From contig JAOVVO010000415.1 in the NCBI GenBank assembly GCA_028564675.1, positions 1 through 64,000 of the forward strand: a stretch of DNA of 64,000 nt, written 5' to 3'. Position 1 is the stretch's first letter; the number at the start of each line of letters is the position of its first letter. A program made the translations under genes and the position numbers. A model generated the notes under the pieces. It saw only the letters and a list, made by a program, of their open reading frames with translations, made no database searches and was not told the origin of the DNA. This DNA is from Onchocerca lupi (taxonomy: Eukaryota > Nematoda > Chromadorea > Rhabditida > Onchocercidae). Positions 25,401-39,100 of this stretch are shown piece by piece.

Positions 25401-25698
25401 TAGTATCATCAAATATTTTTATATGAAAACCTTCGATCGCTGACTGTCCCAGCTTAAATTGCAAGCGTTGCCGGATAAACAATGAAATACATGAAAACAA
25501 ATGCCATCGGATACCTAAAAAGTGATACACATCTGCAAAAATCAATCAATAATGATTATGTTTGAGGATTATAATCACTAAATAAAACTAGATTCAAGAA
25601 CTGTAGAATTTCTCCTTACCACTTTACATAGCAAAGATAAGCGAAGTCAGCTTCTGATGTATGAATGGTAGTACCCAATTCCATGTAACAAAATGTTC
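22479..25698 (-). pseudogene. SLC7/LAT-type amino-acid transporter (light-chain family), decayed copy
   Basis: The live family forms 12-TM amino-acid exchangers, usually paired with a heavy chain. Remnant exons in order: 25620-25698 (FCYMELGTTI), 25359-25532 (PATLAI), 25124-25218 (SRFQLVASLAKIIPTAIVIV), about 24735-24840 (LLSYEGWDVLNFGTEEIEKP), about 24290-24396, 23841-23944 (GSMNTSFFRAS), 23637-23733 (LYAAARQGHLPNF), 23169-23369 (GNLSQLINYLSF; IQNPIIVPVIF), 22479-22586. Lesions: in-frame TAA at 25454-25456, frameshift near 25410-25440, one-base shift near 24319-24325, TGA at 23888-23890, and TAG at 23295-23297 where the family has Trp. The donor after about 24280 is not evident. The N-terminal exon (TM1-2, GSGIF motif) was not found. 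Many splice sites survive, so this is an old in-place copy rather than a retrocopy. Several independent sequencing errors are an unlikely explanation. Confidence 0.83.
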
Positions 25699-28600
25699 CT
25701 AGCAGTGATTACAGTGCTGCGATAGACCAAATAATTAGTTATGAGTCCACTGAATTTTAATTTAAATGACTAATTTCACGTCACAGAGTTTTGCTATTGA
25801 TGATAATGAGCAAATTGATGATATTGTTGATAATATAGCTGATGGCATCACATAAACCCATCTTGTTTGAATTCGTTCTAGCATTTACATCTAATTTCCT
25901 ATTTTTTATCTGGCCCATTTTTTCTCGATTTGTTGTCAACGATAGTTCGGTAGATGTTGCTAACAATTTTTTATATAAATTATTTAATTTTCAACCTTTC
26001 GTTATAATAATTGCTATAGCGCTGAAAAAACAATGCACGAAAAATTGCTAAATAAGGTTTAAAAGAATTTTTCGATCTAAGAGAAAAAATTGGATAAATT
26101 ATTAACTTTCCTGAATTTTGCGCAGATCATTTAATCTTGATTTCCTCTTCCATTTATTATTTCTTAAGAATATTCAAATCATTTTTTATAAAATTGATCA
26201 CAGCGCATCTGGCGATATAATTTAAACCAAAAATGAATAATCAATTTCGTTTCTTATTTTAATATTTTGTTTTCTTTAAATGATAGCAAAGACTAAAATA
26301 CTGAACACTATCTTGTAATGGAGTGAATAGATCCGCAGTAAATGTAAAACTATTATTTGTATAAGGTTTATCACTTTCGATTATTCAAATACTCTCATTA
26401 TCGGTCTCCATCTGATAACAAAAATCGTATCAGTAACAGATTGATAGATTAACACAAAATTCTTTTTTTTCTATGCAAAAGTTAAAAAAATTTGGAAAAA
26501 CTGAACGACGTGAACGATGATTCTTTCATTTTAAGTTCTAAATGCAATCAAAATTTTTCCGTCAGTACAAAGCCAAAAGAAGTTAGCAATTAATTTTCTC
26601 TTATAAAATTATCTCACAATGTGACAGACTTTTCTATACTTCTAAGAAAAAGCTTTATAAAAAATAAGGTTAATTAGAGGAAGAAAATATAATAAATATA
26701 CAATGCAAATCACGATAAGCAACATTTTTTTGTTTTGCATAATGTGAGAAATATGAACAATATAGTAAGAAATTATTAGTTACAATATGAAATATGATTT
26801 TAGCGACCATCGTCTAAATTTAAATTCCAGATACAGAGGTGTGAAATTAAAATATAGATGTGCTTTTGTAAAGTAATTTGAATAGTTTTATAACGTAATT
26901 TAAATAATTTTATGAAAGTTAAAAGAACTATGAAATCAAGTAAAAATAATAAAAATGTTTCCAGCATGATCGATGTAATCAGAATTTTTGACGTTACTTT
27001 AGCTTTAACAATTTTATTTTTAAACAGAATATTTCGACAGTTTTGCTAAATTTTCAATCAATAATCAGAAATTTGGCAAAAAATCGTGAATTTTTTAAAT
27101 ATAATTTCATGACATTTTTATTGCTCTATTTGATTGGATGGTATCACAAGTAATTGATAACATACTTACCTGTAATTCTGTTATTATCGTATTAAGAATT
27201 TCAGAAATATCGACGACTTTTATTTACCAGAAAATTATGCTTTAGAATTAGAGCAGAGAACGATTTCATTTAACGGTGACAAACAAGGCATATAGTGAAG
27301 ATAATTTTCATATTATCGATAAAAGATAACGCTAGTGTGAGATGAATTGGAAGTTAGGAATCAGCACAAGAGATGAGAAGGAACAATAATTTTAATAATA
27401 AAATTTTAGTAATCTTTAGTCGGACTGATAGGTTGACAAAGAAATTTGTAACTTATCATAAGCTGGTCAAGAAAGATGTGAAAGGGAAAAGTTGTAAAAT
27501 TGTTGAAACTTAATTGTTATGGATTTAAAAATACTTTTAATCGACAATTAACTTTTTCAACTGTATCAATAAGAACTGCTCGGGAAAAATTAGATGGTCA
27601 AAATTTGTAAAAATGTCTAAGATAAAAAAAATTGCTTAAAGATGCTTAAGACAAACAAAATTTACAAAAGTACTTGAAACTCTTATCATTGATAAAAGAA
27701 ATTTGTAAGCGTTTCATCTAATCTTATTTATTCAGGCGCAAGATCCCTTCGATTGTCACTCACATTTTCTGCTTGCAATATTTCAGATCATCAACTAAAC
27801 TTAAAGACGATGGACATTTTTCCGATTCTGCTAAACCAAATTTCCATAGAATCTAAAAAACTTCTTAAATAAAATAGCTAATAAATTGAAGTTGCAAGCT
27901 GCACTATTCAAATAGAAAATAGCAGTTTTTGCTTGGACCATCAATAATTAATGGAGATCGTTCGAAATTATATTCGCGCACGATTCGATTCCATTTTCTT
28001 CTGTCATCAATCTCTTCTCACTTCATGTCATGAATAGGTAAATAATTAGATATGTCTATTGAAATAAAGAATTTAATTACTGATAAATTCTTAGTTGCAA
28101 AGTACTTGAATTCCCTGTAAACCTAAGCAATATAAGTACAGTTTAAACACATTCAATCTTCTCAGGCCCCTTCACTATTCTTTAAACACCAAATTTCATC
28201 GAGACTGAAAGTGGTAACATTTTGCTGCTGTCAGTTCCTTCACCCTTCATTTCAAACACAAAAACCACAATTTAACCATAATATGTAATATCACTGATGG
28301 ATAATAAGCATATCAAATAAATTTGGATTTTCACATTAATTCATGAGAAGTAACAACGCGAGAAAATGATGTTAAATGGAAATGATAATGTTTTTGAATT
28401 CTTCTTCCAAGAAATGCTGAAATTTTTTAATTTTTCGTTCTGAAACATAGTTGTCCCAATTGATATTGGGAATTTTTAAATAAAATCCGATTCGATGAAA
28501 ATTCGATTTTGTTATCAAGATGTTATCAAATTTAAAGGATGAAAAAGTATCAGCTTAATTTCAGCGGTAATTCTTCACTATAAAAGCATACGAATCCTAA

Positions 28601-31600
28601 ACATGAAAATGAATTTTAAATAAACTTTATTCTTATCTTTGTTTTCATTTAGTTAAAAGGTAAAAAAAATTTTCATTTTTTTTTTCTTTTTTTTTTTTGA
28701 TCAGTGCAACATAACTCGATAGGGTATCAATTTTAGCAAGTAGATTTTCTAATTTTCTTGGCCCAAACAAAATACTGCAATTGACTTTTCAGCCAATAAT
28801 ATCCCAATGATTCTTTCATCCCGTATTGACTTAATAAAGTTTCTGCTCCAGTCTTAATTTTTGCCCTACCGTTTTAAATGGGATTAATACTGATTCAAGG
28901 TAATTACTGCAAAAACATCTTTTCTTGTCATTGTTAAAACAAATCACTTCGCTAATTTTCAAAATTTCTTAAGAAAAGGATCGAATCAGCACTGAGCACA
29001 AACGCATGGACTACAAAAGAACAGAATTTTACCTCAAATGAGCAAGAAATGACATACTGTATGTTTGATATTAACAGTAGCATCGCCTGTGGCTACAAAT
29101 GATATTGCAATATTATAGATAGAAAGCATTACTGTTATCATATTATAGATTACAAAATAGTCTAACATTTGAAATTCATGTTTATCCATTTCTTGGATGA
29201 ATTGGAATTTAATTTTATTTGTTTCATTTTTCAACGTTTGATTTGATTTGAAATTTTGATACATTCGAATAGGTGCGTGTTTAAGAACTTTCGGAGATTT
29301 AAAATTTTGAACAACGAACATTTCCATTTTTATTTATACAGACTAGCTATACTGATGTAATTGAAAGTAAGAATATTATTGATTGGAAATGATTATTCGA
29401 TAAAATTTCATGTTTATTATTTTTTTAAAAACACAGATGTTTGCATATCTTACATTTTATTTCGAAAAATTTTCAGTTGATCCAACGAATAGTATATGAA
29501 TTTCATTCATCGATCGATAGTGCTATTCATTATTACTACATTTTATTTAGTGTTAATTTCATAATATTCTACTATGAGACAGATGACTTCATGATAATTC
29601 TCGAGAACTTTTCTATAACTATCGTTTGTGGTCATCGACTGCATGTTATGATGTATATTTTGAACAAAATTATAGAGCAGACTTCTGAAACCGAACGAAT
29701 AATCGATCCATTTGTATTAGATTGATTTCGGACACTTTGGTGATGATCCTTCTCGTGATGATTGAAATTTAAACCATGCTATTTTTAACATAATTTCAAA
29801 ATTTATTGCTAAACTAAATGAAACAGATGAAACACTATCTCCAGTTATATAGGATTCCATTGTATTTTTTGCATTATAAATAATATAAATATTAAACGTT
29901 GCGATTATTTCGTTAGGAATAATCGTATTCATTATTTATCGTCATATAATTAGCAATGCTTTACAGTTTAGATTGATATCTTGCAATATTGTAACAGTGT
30001 GGATAAATTAATATATTTGAATTGAATTAATAGCAATCCTAAAAGTACGAGACAAATTAAGACAATGAGTTTTATTTCTTTGTATCACAGAAGTCTGTAA
30101 ATATGGTAGTGAAAATTATTTTTTCAACATTATTCCGGTGTGTTTTATAATAATAACGACACCAATATTTCATTATTCGCTACTTCAAGATAATGCGCTA
30201 CAATATATCGATAATACATGATTTATTATGAATCAATTTTATAATAAATTCTAATACAAATTTATTATAACTCCTTTAAATCTTTTATCAAATGAATAAT
30301 CCATCAATTGTGATGTAAAGATCTCGAGAATGCAGCTTCGTCGTGACAAAATGAACTTCTGCAGTCTTCGTTTTCTTTCTTAACCTTTTCGTTTCGTGGC
30401 ATAATTTAATTACAAATTTTTTGAAGTAATCAAGAAGGTTCTTGAGTGCTCATTGTGATTCTTGCAATTCACGTGAATTATAGCATTACATAACCTTCTG
30501 ATGAGACTTGGCATACGTCAAATATGGTAATAAATGTTAATTATTAAGGTAATCGAAAATTCATCTTATACCATGTAATTATGCAGAAGCGACGATAGCC
30601 ACGTAGTATAGTCTCTCTGGAAATATGAATTGTATAAAACATATTTTGCAATTTCTTACTAACTCAATGAAAGTTAATTCTAACAGTTGGGATTGAGTTT
30701 CGTTAAACTGGTGGCAAATATTGGAGAAGTGCTGATAATTTTCTTAAAGAATCTGATACCTTTTGACAACGAGCAATATATTTGCACAATGTTGTCTCCT
30801 TCCATTAATTCAAATCTATCAGATTTTAATATTTCATAGGATATACAATGTTTCATATTGAGGAGCGTTAACGCATAAATTCCTAAACTTTGGCAAATTT
30901 TTATACCAATTTACCAGCAACAACATAGAGAATTCGTTAGGCATTCCAAGAAAATCATTAAATTTATTTTCATGCTATTCTAAACCAATTCTCCTACATA
31001 ATATCAAATAATAACTTTGCATTCAAATATGAAACAATGGCTGTCGAAATCAAATCATCTTCAAATGACATAAAAATAATCAATTATATTCAGTCAGTCA
31101 GTGGCTTGTATTTGATATAGTGAATATTCTGATCTCCAATAGCAATGAAAGTACTGGTTCACCCTTCCGAAAGAACTGAATGTTACAGCTTTCTAAAATC
31201 ATTTTATATATTCTTTAAATGTGTTATAAAGTGAAAATTAAAACGATAGATCAGCGATATAATCACATATTCTATTTTATCATTTCTCATGCAAAACTGT
31301 CAATTCTGCTGCTTGTCCATCGTTAAAAAAATTCAACATTCATTTCATATCGAAAAAAAAAACTGCATGTGAGCTTAGTTGAAATCATTTGCAAAGTTCT
31401 GCCAAAAATAAAAATTAAAAAAGCTGAAATGTTTTCTAGTAAGAGAATGAGTTTCAAAAAAAATTTAAATCATAAGGATAAAAGAACACTATTTTCTTGA
31501 AAAGGAAAGAAAAAGTTTACTTTTATAAAAAAAGTTTTCTTTTTTCTATTCAAATTCTAGCAATGAGAAATTCCAAGACAAGATGCTATGCAAGAACTTA

Positions 31601-33117
31601 TAACTGCAGTTAAGGAAAGAACCTGAAATTGGTTTACAAGCGATTCGGATTAAGAAATCAAGCTTTTTGGGATTAAGATGTTTGAACTTTTAAAAAAAAA
31701 TACTTCTTAACATATATGCTTTGGACTATACAATAAGTTTTGACACAGATAAAGAAGAGGCTAGTTGATGACGCATATTTTGATGATGAATTAAAATAGA
31801 AAAATAAAGATATAAAACAAGAGGAATATTACTATTCTAAAGGAAATTTACTAATTTCCATACTCAATCGAATAAATAATAAAATCTGAAAGAGCAATTT
31901 GAAATGAAAGACTGGAAAATCAAAGTCCCCAAACATAGTGCTCTGATCAACATCTGATCATCTGATGCATTTGGTATTATAACTGATTAATGGTTTCAAA
32001 TCGATCCAATCAAAGTGTGAGTCGATAAAATGAAATGATTTAATGGTTAATATCACAAAACTTTTCGACATTTTGTACAATAAACTTTTTCAGGACTTGA
32101 TATAATATGATGAGGCATCACTGCATGTCTTAGAAAGAAATCCTTCCAAGATACGCAATGCAAATAATTATGAGAAGCAATAAACTACGGAGAACTCGCC
32201 AGTCCCGATAAACATTAGAAAAATGTAGATGTAATGATACGTTTAAAAATCTATTTGGTCAGTATCTTGTTCCTTAGCATTAATCAAATCTCTGAGATGA
32301 TAATGGAAAGTAAGATCAGAGTGCATTAAACACCCTGCTTCACGTGCTAAATGCAATAGTTAATATTTATATATTTCAAGCTATTCGTTGAGACTAATGT
32401 TAAAAAGTTAAAAATTGGAAAAGATAAAAGATGAATGATGTGTGAATAATTAAGGCATAAGTGTCCTGCACATTCATCACAACGCTCAGACATAAAAACA
32501 GTTAAGCATAATTGAATTTAATAAATTAATTAAGAGGAGAAAATAAAAATTATGAAAATATCATATAAGAATGAAAACTACAAAAAATATTCAATGATCA
32601 CAACAAATAATACAGATTGGCAATTCAAGAATCCTGAGTAAGTTACAATTTTTTTTTAATATTAGAAATTGTGATAGTTAGATTATCTTCAAAAATGCAA
32701 AAAATTAAACAATCCTCTGTGGATTATAATATCATTGATGGATCAGGAAGGATGTAACTATTGACAGTTATGAGAAATGTTAAACTAGAATGAATGATAA
32801 AAAATTTTAATTTTTCTAAGAGTACATCTTTTAGAAATCTTTGTGAGAAAAGCTATTTATATGAAAATTAGAATCTAGATAAATTAAAAGTATATCATCT
32901 AATTTATTCGTTATATATTTATCCACATTATCTTTTCTATAAATTATTCCTAAGAGAGAAAAGAAACAATTTAATTTTTCTAAGCAACAATAAGGAATCG
33001 GTAGTGCCTGAAACACAGTTTAAAGTGCTACAAAAGTTGAACACTGTAATTCGTGAAAATGCAGCATTTTTTGAAAAATGAACAGTTAAAATATATGAAA
33101 AAATAAAATTTATCTGA
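25699..33117. other. Long stretch without a supportable gene
   Basis: About 7.4 kb of AT-rich sequence between the transporter relic and the 3' end of RIC1. Open frames of up to 97 codons occur on both strands around 29.0-29.9 kb, but none has a recognisable motif and they overlap or conflict. No tRNA-like or repeat array was seen. The missing N-terminus of the transporter relic could lie here in unrecognisable form. Confidence 0.5.
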
Positions 33118-36100
33118 TTACATAAAATTACATTGTTCACGCTCAACAATGGTCGCATTACTTACTACCGAACAGCTATCTATGTCAGCAAAATCATCAT
33201 CAATTTCGCTATTTTCTCGTGGTGGAGTAAACGTCTTCTCTATCAAGTTCATCGCTGTTACTGTTGGCAGTTGCTGAGCTGGCATGGGATTGATTTGATG
33301 GATAATGCCATTTTGTTCTGTATAATCATCCGGTATAGAACAGCATTCTGAAAGGGACTGGATTTTCATCAAATTTTACTTTAATTTATTACTTCGAACA
33401 GAATATAAATCCAGCTCAATTTTTCATACCATTCATCATCAAATGTAACTTATATTCATACAGAAATAAAATTTTTTATAAGAACCCTAAATTTTATCTT
33501 CAGTGACGAAGACGATTTTTAACAAGTTGATAAATCAGAAATTTGAGAGCTGCTTATGATACAACTTTTCATCTCATAACATAGAAGACTTCCAATAATA
33601 ATCATTATTTTCTACGAATTTTTTTTTATTGTTAAGAAAAAATTCACCTAATGTGGGCGATATTTTTTGATTGACGACTGGCAATATTTCTCCTCCTAAT
33701 ACAGAAATTCCGTTCATCTTTACATGTGAATTGCTAGTTGATAACAAACTATTCCTACAATAACCAGGCACAGCAGACGATGGTTTGGTAACCAGGTGTT
33801 CTCCAATTATTAACAGATGCCTTTTGTATGTATCGATTAAAGTTCGGTATCCGAAACTACAAATAATTTTTATTATCGCATTATCCTTCTGCTCTAATGT
33901 ATGCTAATTTACCATCTAGCTCGATCTAAACTACAAATACATTGCCATATTGTTTTTTTAATTTATCTGAAATTTTAATAACCAGGAATGTTTACGATAT
34001 TTCTTAACCTACTTCTTATTGAAATTTAAGCGTACAAAACTTTACCAACTAATCGAAGCCCAATTCTGCAATTGCTCCAATCCTTTATGCAATTCATCCA
34101 CAGTATCTGGGCCACAGTTTAGTAAAAATTTCTGTGAAAAATATTTATTAAGGAATGATACATCACGTCGTAATAAACATAACTGAAAAAAAGAGTAAAA
34201 ATTAGTTCCTCATAAAATTCTGATAAATAATCAGAATTTATTCAAATATGCTCCTCATAAAATTCGGATTATTCAAATATGCTTGTACATAAAAAAAAAG
34301 CGAGTTCATTATTAGGTTTATCACTTATTCCGAAACTTCTGCTTATGTCATATTTATCAAACTTAGAAAATCGCCAAGACATAAGCCTAAGTTATAGAAT
34401 TAAATTCTGATCACCTAAATATGCTTTGACAATAGGACAGTGTTAGTGTAGTTTCATTCAATGTTTTTGAAAATGAGAGTAATTGTAAGTCAACATTATT
34501 ACAGTGTTGTTACTCAAATGATATAATGAAATATTCATTTAAGATTTCCGCAGAAGTTACAATAAAAAACAAAACTGGCTGCTTTTACGAAATGATTACT
34601 CTCTTCATTGTCTATACCAGAAATATTATCAAAATTACCCAAATATTCAGTATAATGTACATTCTGATAATGCAAACTAAATAGCGAATATGACTGAACT
34701 TCAGCTCTAATGTACATAATTATACTAGAAAAACAAATCAACAGACTGAAATCTCATACCAACAATGTCCAACTGGCACAGCTAGCTTCATACATAATAT
34801 CCATCATGTATTTCAACTCTAATTCACTTTCCTGTGTTCCACGTGCGGCAATTTCACCACATATTTTTTCAAAACCTACAAGCAAATATGTCCAAATATA
34901 AATAGTAATAACGATGTTTTTCAAAAAGCATATTTATTTCAAACTTTTAGAATTGTAATGATTATATTATATATTTGATTTTTTCCTCTATGCAGTACAC
35001 TTGTTTATGTACAAAGCAAATTTTATTTTTAGCCATTGCACATTTTTTTTTCAAAGCCTCGAAAAAATAGAAGCAACCTTCCCAATCACTGCACGAATTT
35101 GAAATACTTTCTGTGGAAACCGTATTTAATGCGGACTGCCTGAACATTTGCGATAGTTCTTTCCTATCTGCAACAAATATCAAAATTAATAACTTCTAGT
35201 AAATTTTTTGAGATTATTAACTCAATTCAATTTAATCAACATAATAAATCATGAACCATGAAAAGAACATTGACATCTAATGACATAAACAATAATACCT
35301 TCCTTATCGTCGACGATTACCATATTTGAATCAGTAGAAACAACTGATATGCACCGTTGTTGTTCTTCGGTACCTAACGAAACATTACTATTGGCCGTTG
35401 ACAGCGCTGAATAAACAAAATTTTTTTAAAAATATAATTCAACAATTGAATTCAAGATTATCTATTATTAGAGTGGTCATTTTTTGATGCTTAACACATT
35501 AAACAACGAAAAAATCAGTCGGATCAATTATAGTCATTTTCTTTGATTACTTGCTGATTCCGATATCAATGGTACTTATAGCACAACTTTAAACTTCTCA
35601 TTTCGAAACAATATAAATTCTTCGAAACTATTTTTTATCAAAATTCCCAGTAACTTACTCTGCAAGCTATCCAGTGATGCAGTACTTGGCGAAATTTTAA
35701 TACCTTCAATTTGTTTCGTTAATTGTTCGACAATACTTTGACTAACCAAAGGATAAGGCCATTTGAACTGTGCATGCAATCGCATCAAAGCTAATGGAAA
35801 ATCATTAATCCGTGCTATACTATGCCGCTGTATTCGAAGCCAACTTACTAAATTAAAATCCAGATAAGCCGCAAAAGCACCTGAATTGAAAAATATTAAA
35901 TATGAAGACACAATATTGCTCCAAAAAATTGTTTTCAAATAATTCGTGCCTAATCTAATCCGAGACCAACAAAGATACGAATATTTCTTGGATTTTCGGA
36001 TCAAAAAAAAAAAAATAAACTGACAGAAGAATATTGTTCTTTGTTTATTAAGTAGTTTCACGGCTGCACTGTTGTTAACATTTCAGCCACTAATTTATGA

Positions 36101-39100
36101 CCCCAAACATGGCTGTTTATTTATTCCCTTGTAAAAAAAATACCTAAATCCTGAATGCTGCAATCTTCCAGCAAATGGACGGCATGTTGGTTCAACACAT
36201 CATCAAGATTAGTCGACATTGAACCGTTGACACTTTCCGGACTTAAAGATGCATCAAAAGAGTTTTTTTTCGAAATTTTTTTCCCTGTGGATTCTTTCCG
36301 TCCTGAAGGGCTGCTACATCCACTATCTTGTTGTGACGGCCGTGGTCTTTTTATCATACCTTTCAAATAATTGCCTTTATTCATCTTTTATTTATATGCA
36401 TGAAAGTTGATCAATCATTTAATTAATATTTAGTCTTTAAAAACCTATTTAAAATTTTTACTCTTCTATTTAATTGAAATCCCAACAATTTCGACAATAT
36501 TTATGCCGCAAAATCTCACCTGAAGCGGTGTAGTTTCCAAAAACGAATGAATCCGTTTCTTCACTGTCATTTGTAGACATGCATGTTGGAATCCGTGATA
36601 CTACACTGACTGCGTTGCGATGTGATTTCTGACAAGAAGGAGTCCGCGGCGGATCATCAATATCAGATGGATCGATAGCACGAAGAAAGCGAACAATGTC
36701 CCGTGCTGTCAACCACTGTCGTTTCGAAAGGGCTTCTTCCAGTAATACTGTTGCATGCTTTAAAAATTTGAAGCAGTCAACAGATAAAATAACTTCATTT
36801 TAACCGAACGATAATTTCAAACACATTGTTTTTTTTAAAAATGAACTACGTTTTTTATGCACTTAAATTTGGAGAAGAATACGATATAAATTCACTCGTC
36901 GATATTTTGTTATTTATAATGTACTTACTTTCGAACAACAATTCATAGTCCCCAAAGCTTATAAATTAAAAGTAAAGATTTGAAGATATAGGGAAAGTAA
37001 TTTTTAAAATCCAAACCAATAACGAACTTCTTGACTGGCTGAGCTACTTTCCATATTCTGCAGAATGATGAGAAAGCTGACCGCAGTCTCAAGTTGCCCA
37101 TCATTGATGCATTTCTCGAAAAGTTCACGTGGATGACCCGTTACAGCGAATAAAGCAGACCAAAGAGCCAGTTCAGTTTTCCGGGCACAATGAGCAATCG
37201 TTTGCAGATAATTTGGAAATTCCTGGATAAAAGCAACTACACGAGGCAATAGTGGATCTGTAAAAAAAAAGTATGTTCACTCTACTCATTTTTATTTATA
37301 CAAGTTCTATTTTGTTCAATGAAGACTCATTTGTTCAGCTTTATTTGTGCAAAAAAAATCTTCTCAGTGTCTTGCAACAAATAGCGTTGGGCCTCAGAGA
37401 AATATATTACAGGAAAGCGAATGACTTCTAGGCTTCACAATAAAACATATGCGTGAGATGTATATGCGTGAAAACGTGAGAACTATATCAGAACCGGAAG
37501 TAAAAATACCAGAATTTGACTTTTTTTTCTTTTTTTTTTTCAAGAGCAGTGAAGATCGATTAATGAAAAGAAAAAAAAAAAGAATATCACTTTTATTTGC
37601 TCCGAAATGTAATCTTATTTACTTTAAAATATAAGTCGAAAACCAAATTCTGCATATAAATGAATTCCACTTGAATTTCGAAATAATTTTAAATTAAAAA
37701 AAAGTGGTAACCTGGTATCGGTTCTGACGAAGTTGCTTCTTCCTCTAATACATTGTGCAATAATAGCTCCAAAACATGGCCGAAGTATGGTAATCGATTA
37801 CAAGTAGCAGCAATTTCTAATGCATATACACCGAGGTTTCGTTTTAGAAGTTGTCGTAACAAATGATGTAGGAAAACCTGAAAACCTTTAAAACCTGAGA
37901 ACCTGGAAAACCTTTAAAATAGCATTTCAAATTAAAAAGTTAAGTTTTTTTTCACTCCAAATTTAAGTTCCTTTGTATGGTTTAAAAACAATCAGGTTGA
38001 TAACTTAATGGAAAATAGTTTTTAAGAAATCATTACTGATGTTAATACATCTAAAAGCACTCCAAAAATTTTTTTGGACCTTCTTAGATGGATACGATCT
38101 TCGACACAACTAATGAATAATCAGTATGAGAACTGTAACTTAGAGATATCATCTCATTAACTTGCCTCACTTTTACGATGCAAATTATATATTGGTAGAT
38201 GTCTTGTCGATTCTTTTTCATCCGAACATGTTGGACAACTTTCTACACCAATAGCTAAGCAATCTCGACTACATATAACTATAAACAAGATTCTGTATAA
38301 TATTAAAATAGAGTTCAAATTTATTAAATCACTGTCTCAACAAATTTAATTTTGAGAAAGAGTTTCCGGAACTATTTAGAAAAATAATCAGTAAATATCC
38401 AAAAAAATCTGACTGACTGAAAAAATATCCGCATCATTCAGAAGAATGAAATGAAATAGCAAACCAAGTGGAGTGAAATCCAATTCGAAAGGTAACATAA
38501 TACGTTTGCTAATGAATGAATGACATGAATTGTACTTGGTATCGTTGGTCCGTCGCGCGGTGAATAATGGCATCCAAACCTTGAGTTAAACAATTCGGCG
38601 TAAATGCAGAATTTTACTAATAACAATAAAAATCAAAAGTTTTTGGTGAAATATAATGTAAACGAACTTTCATTCCTTTAGCTCCACAATTCAGCCATAA
38701 AGCATGTGCTAGATGCGGCTTGCTATAAAACATATTGTCGGCTTCATCAGCAGCATCATGCCAAATTTGTTCCACATACGATGCGATTAGCATAGGACGA
38801 CTTAACTGAATATAAAGAAAGTGTTTCCGATTTTAACAAAACCACTGAAGTTAGAAATGGACAGATAGATTATCCTTTAAAAGATAACTGATCAAACTAA
38901 TTCAGAATAAGAGAGCCTTCTAATCACTTATTTTCATCTCTAAAGAACAATTAAAACAATTCAATTCTTGACAATTGAAAAATATTAAGAGATGTTTAAC
39001 CAATACTAAGTTTTTATGGAAAATCTCAAAAAACCCTTAGATATAAGTAACGAAAGCCTACATCGAAATAGAAAAAACAGATGATTCCTCAGTTTTTTAA

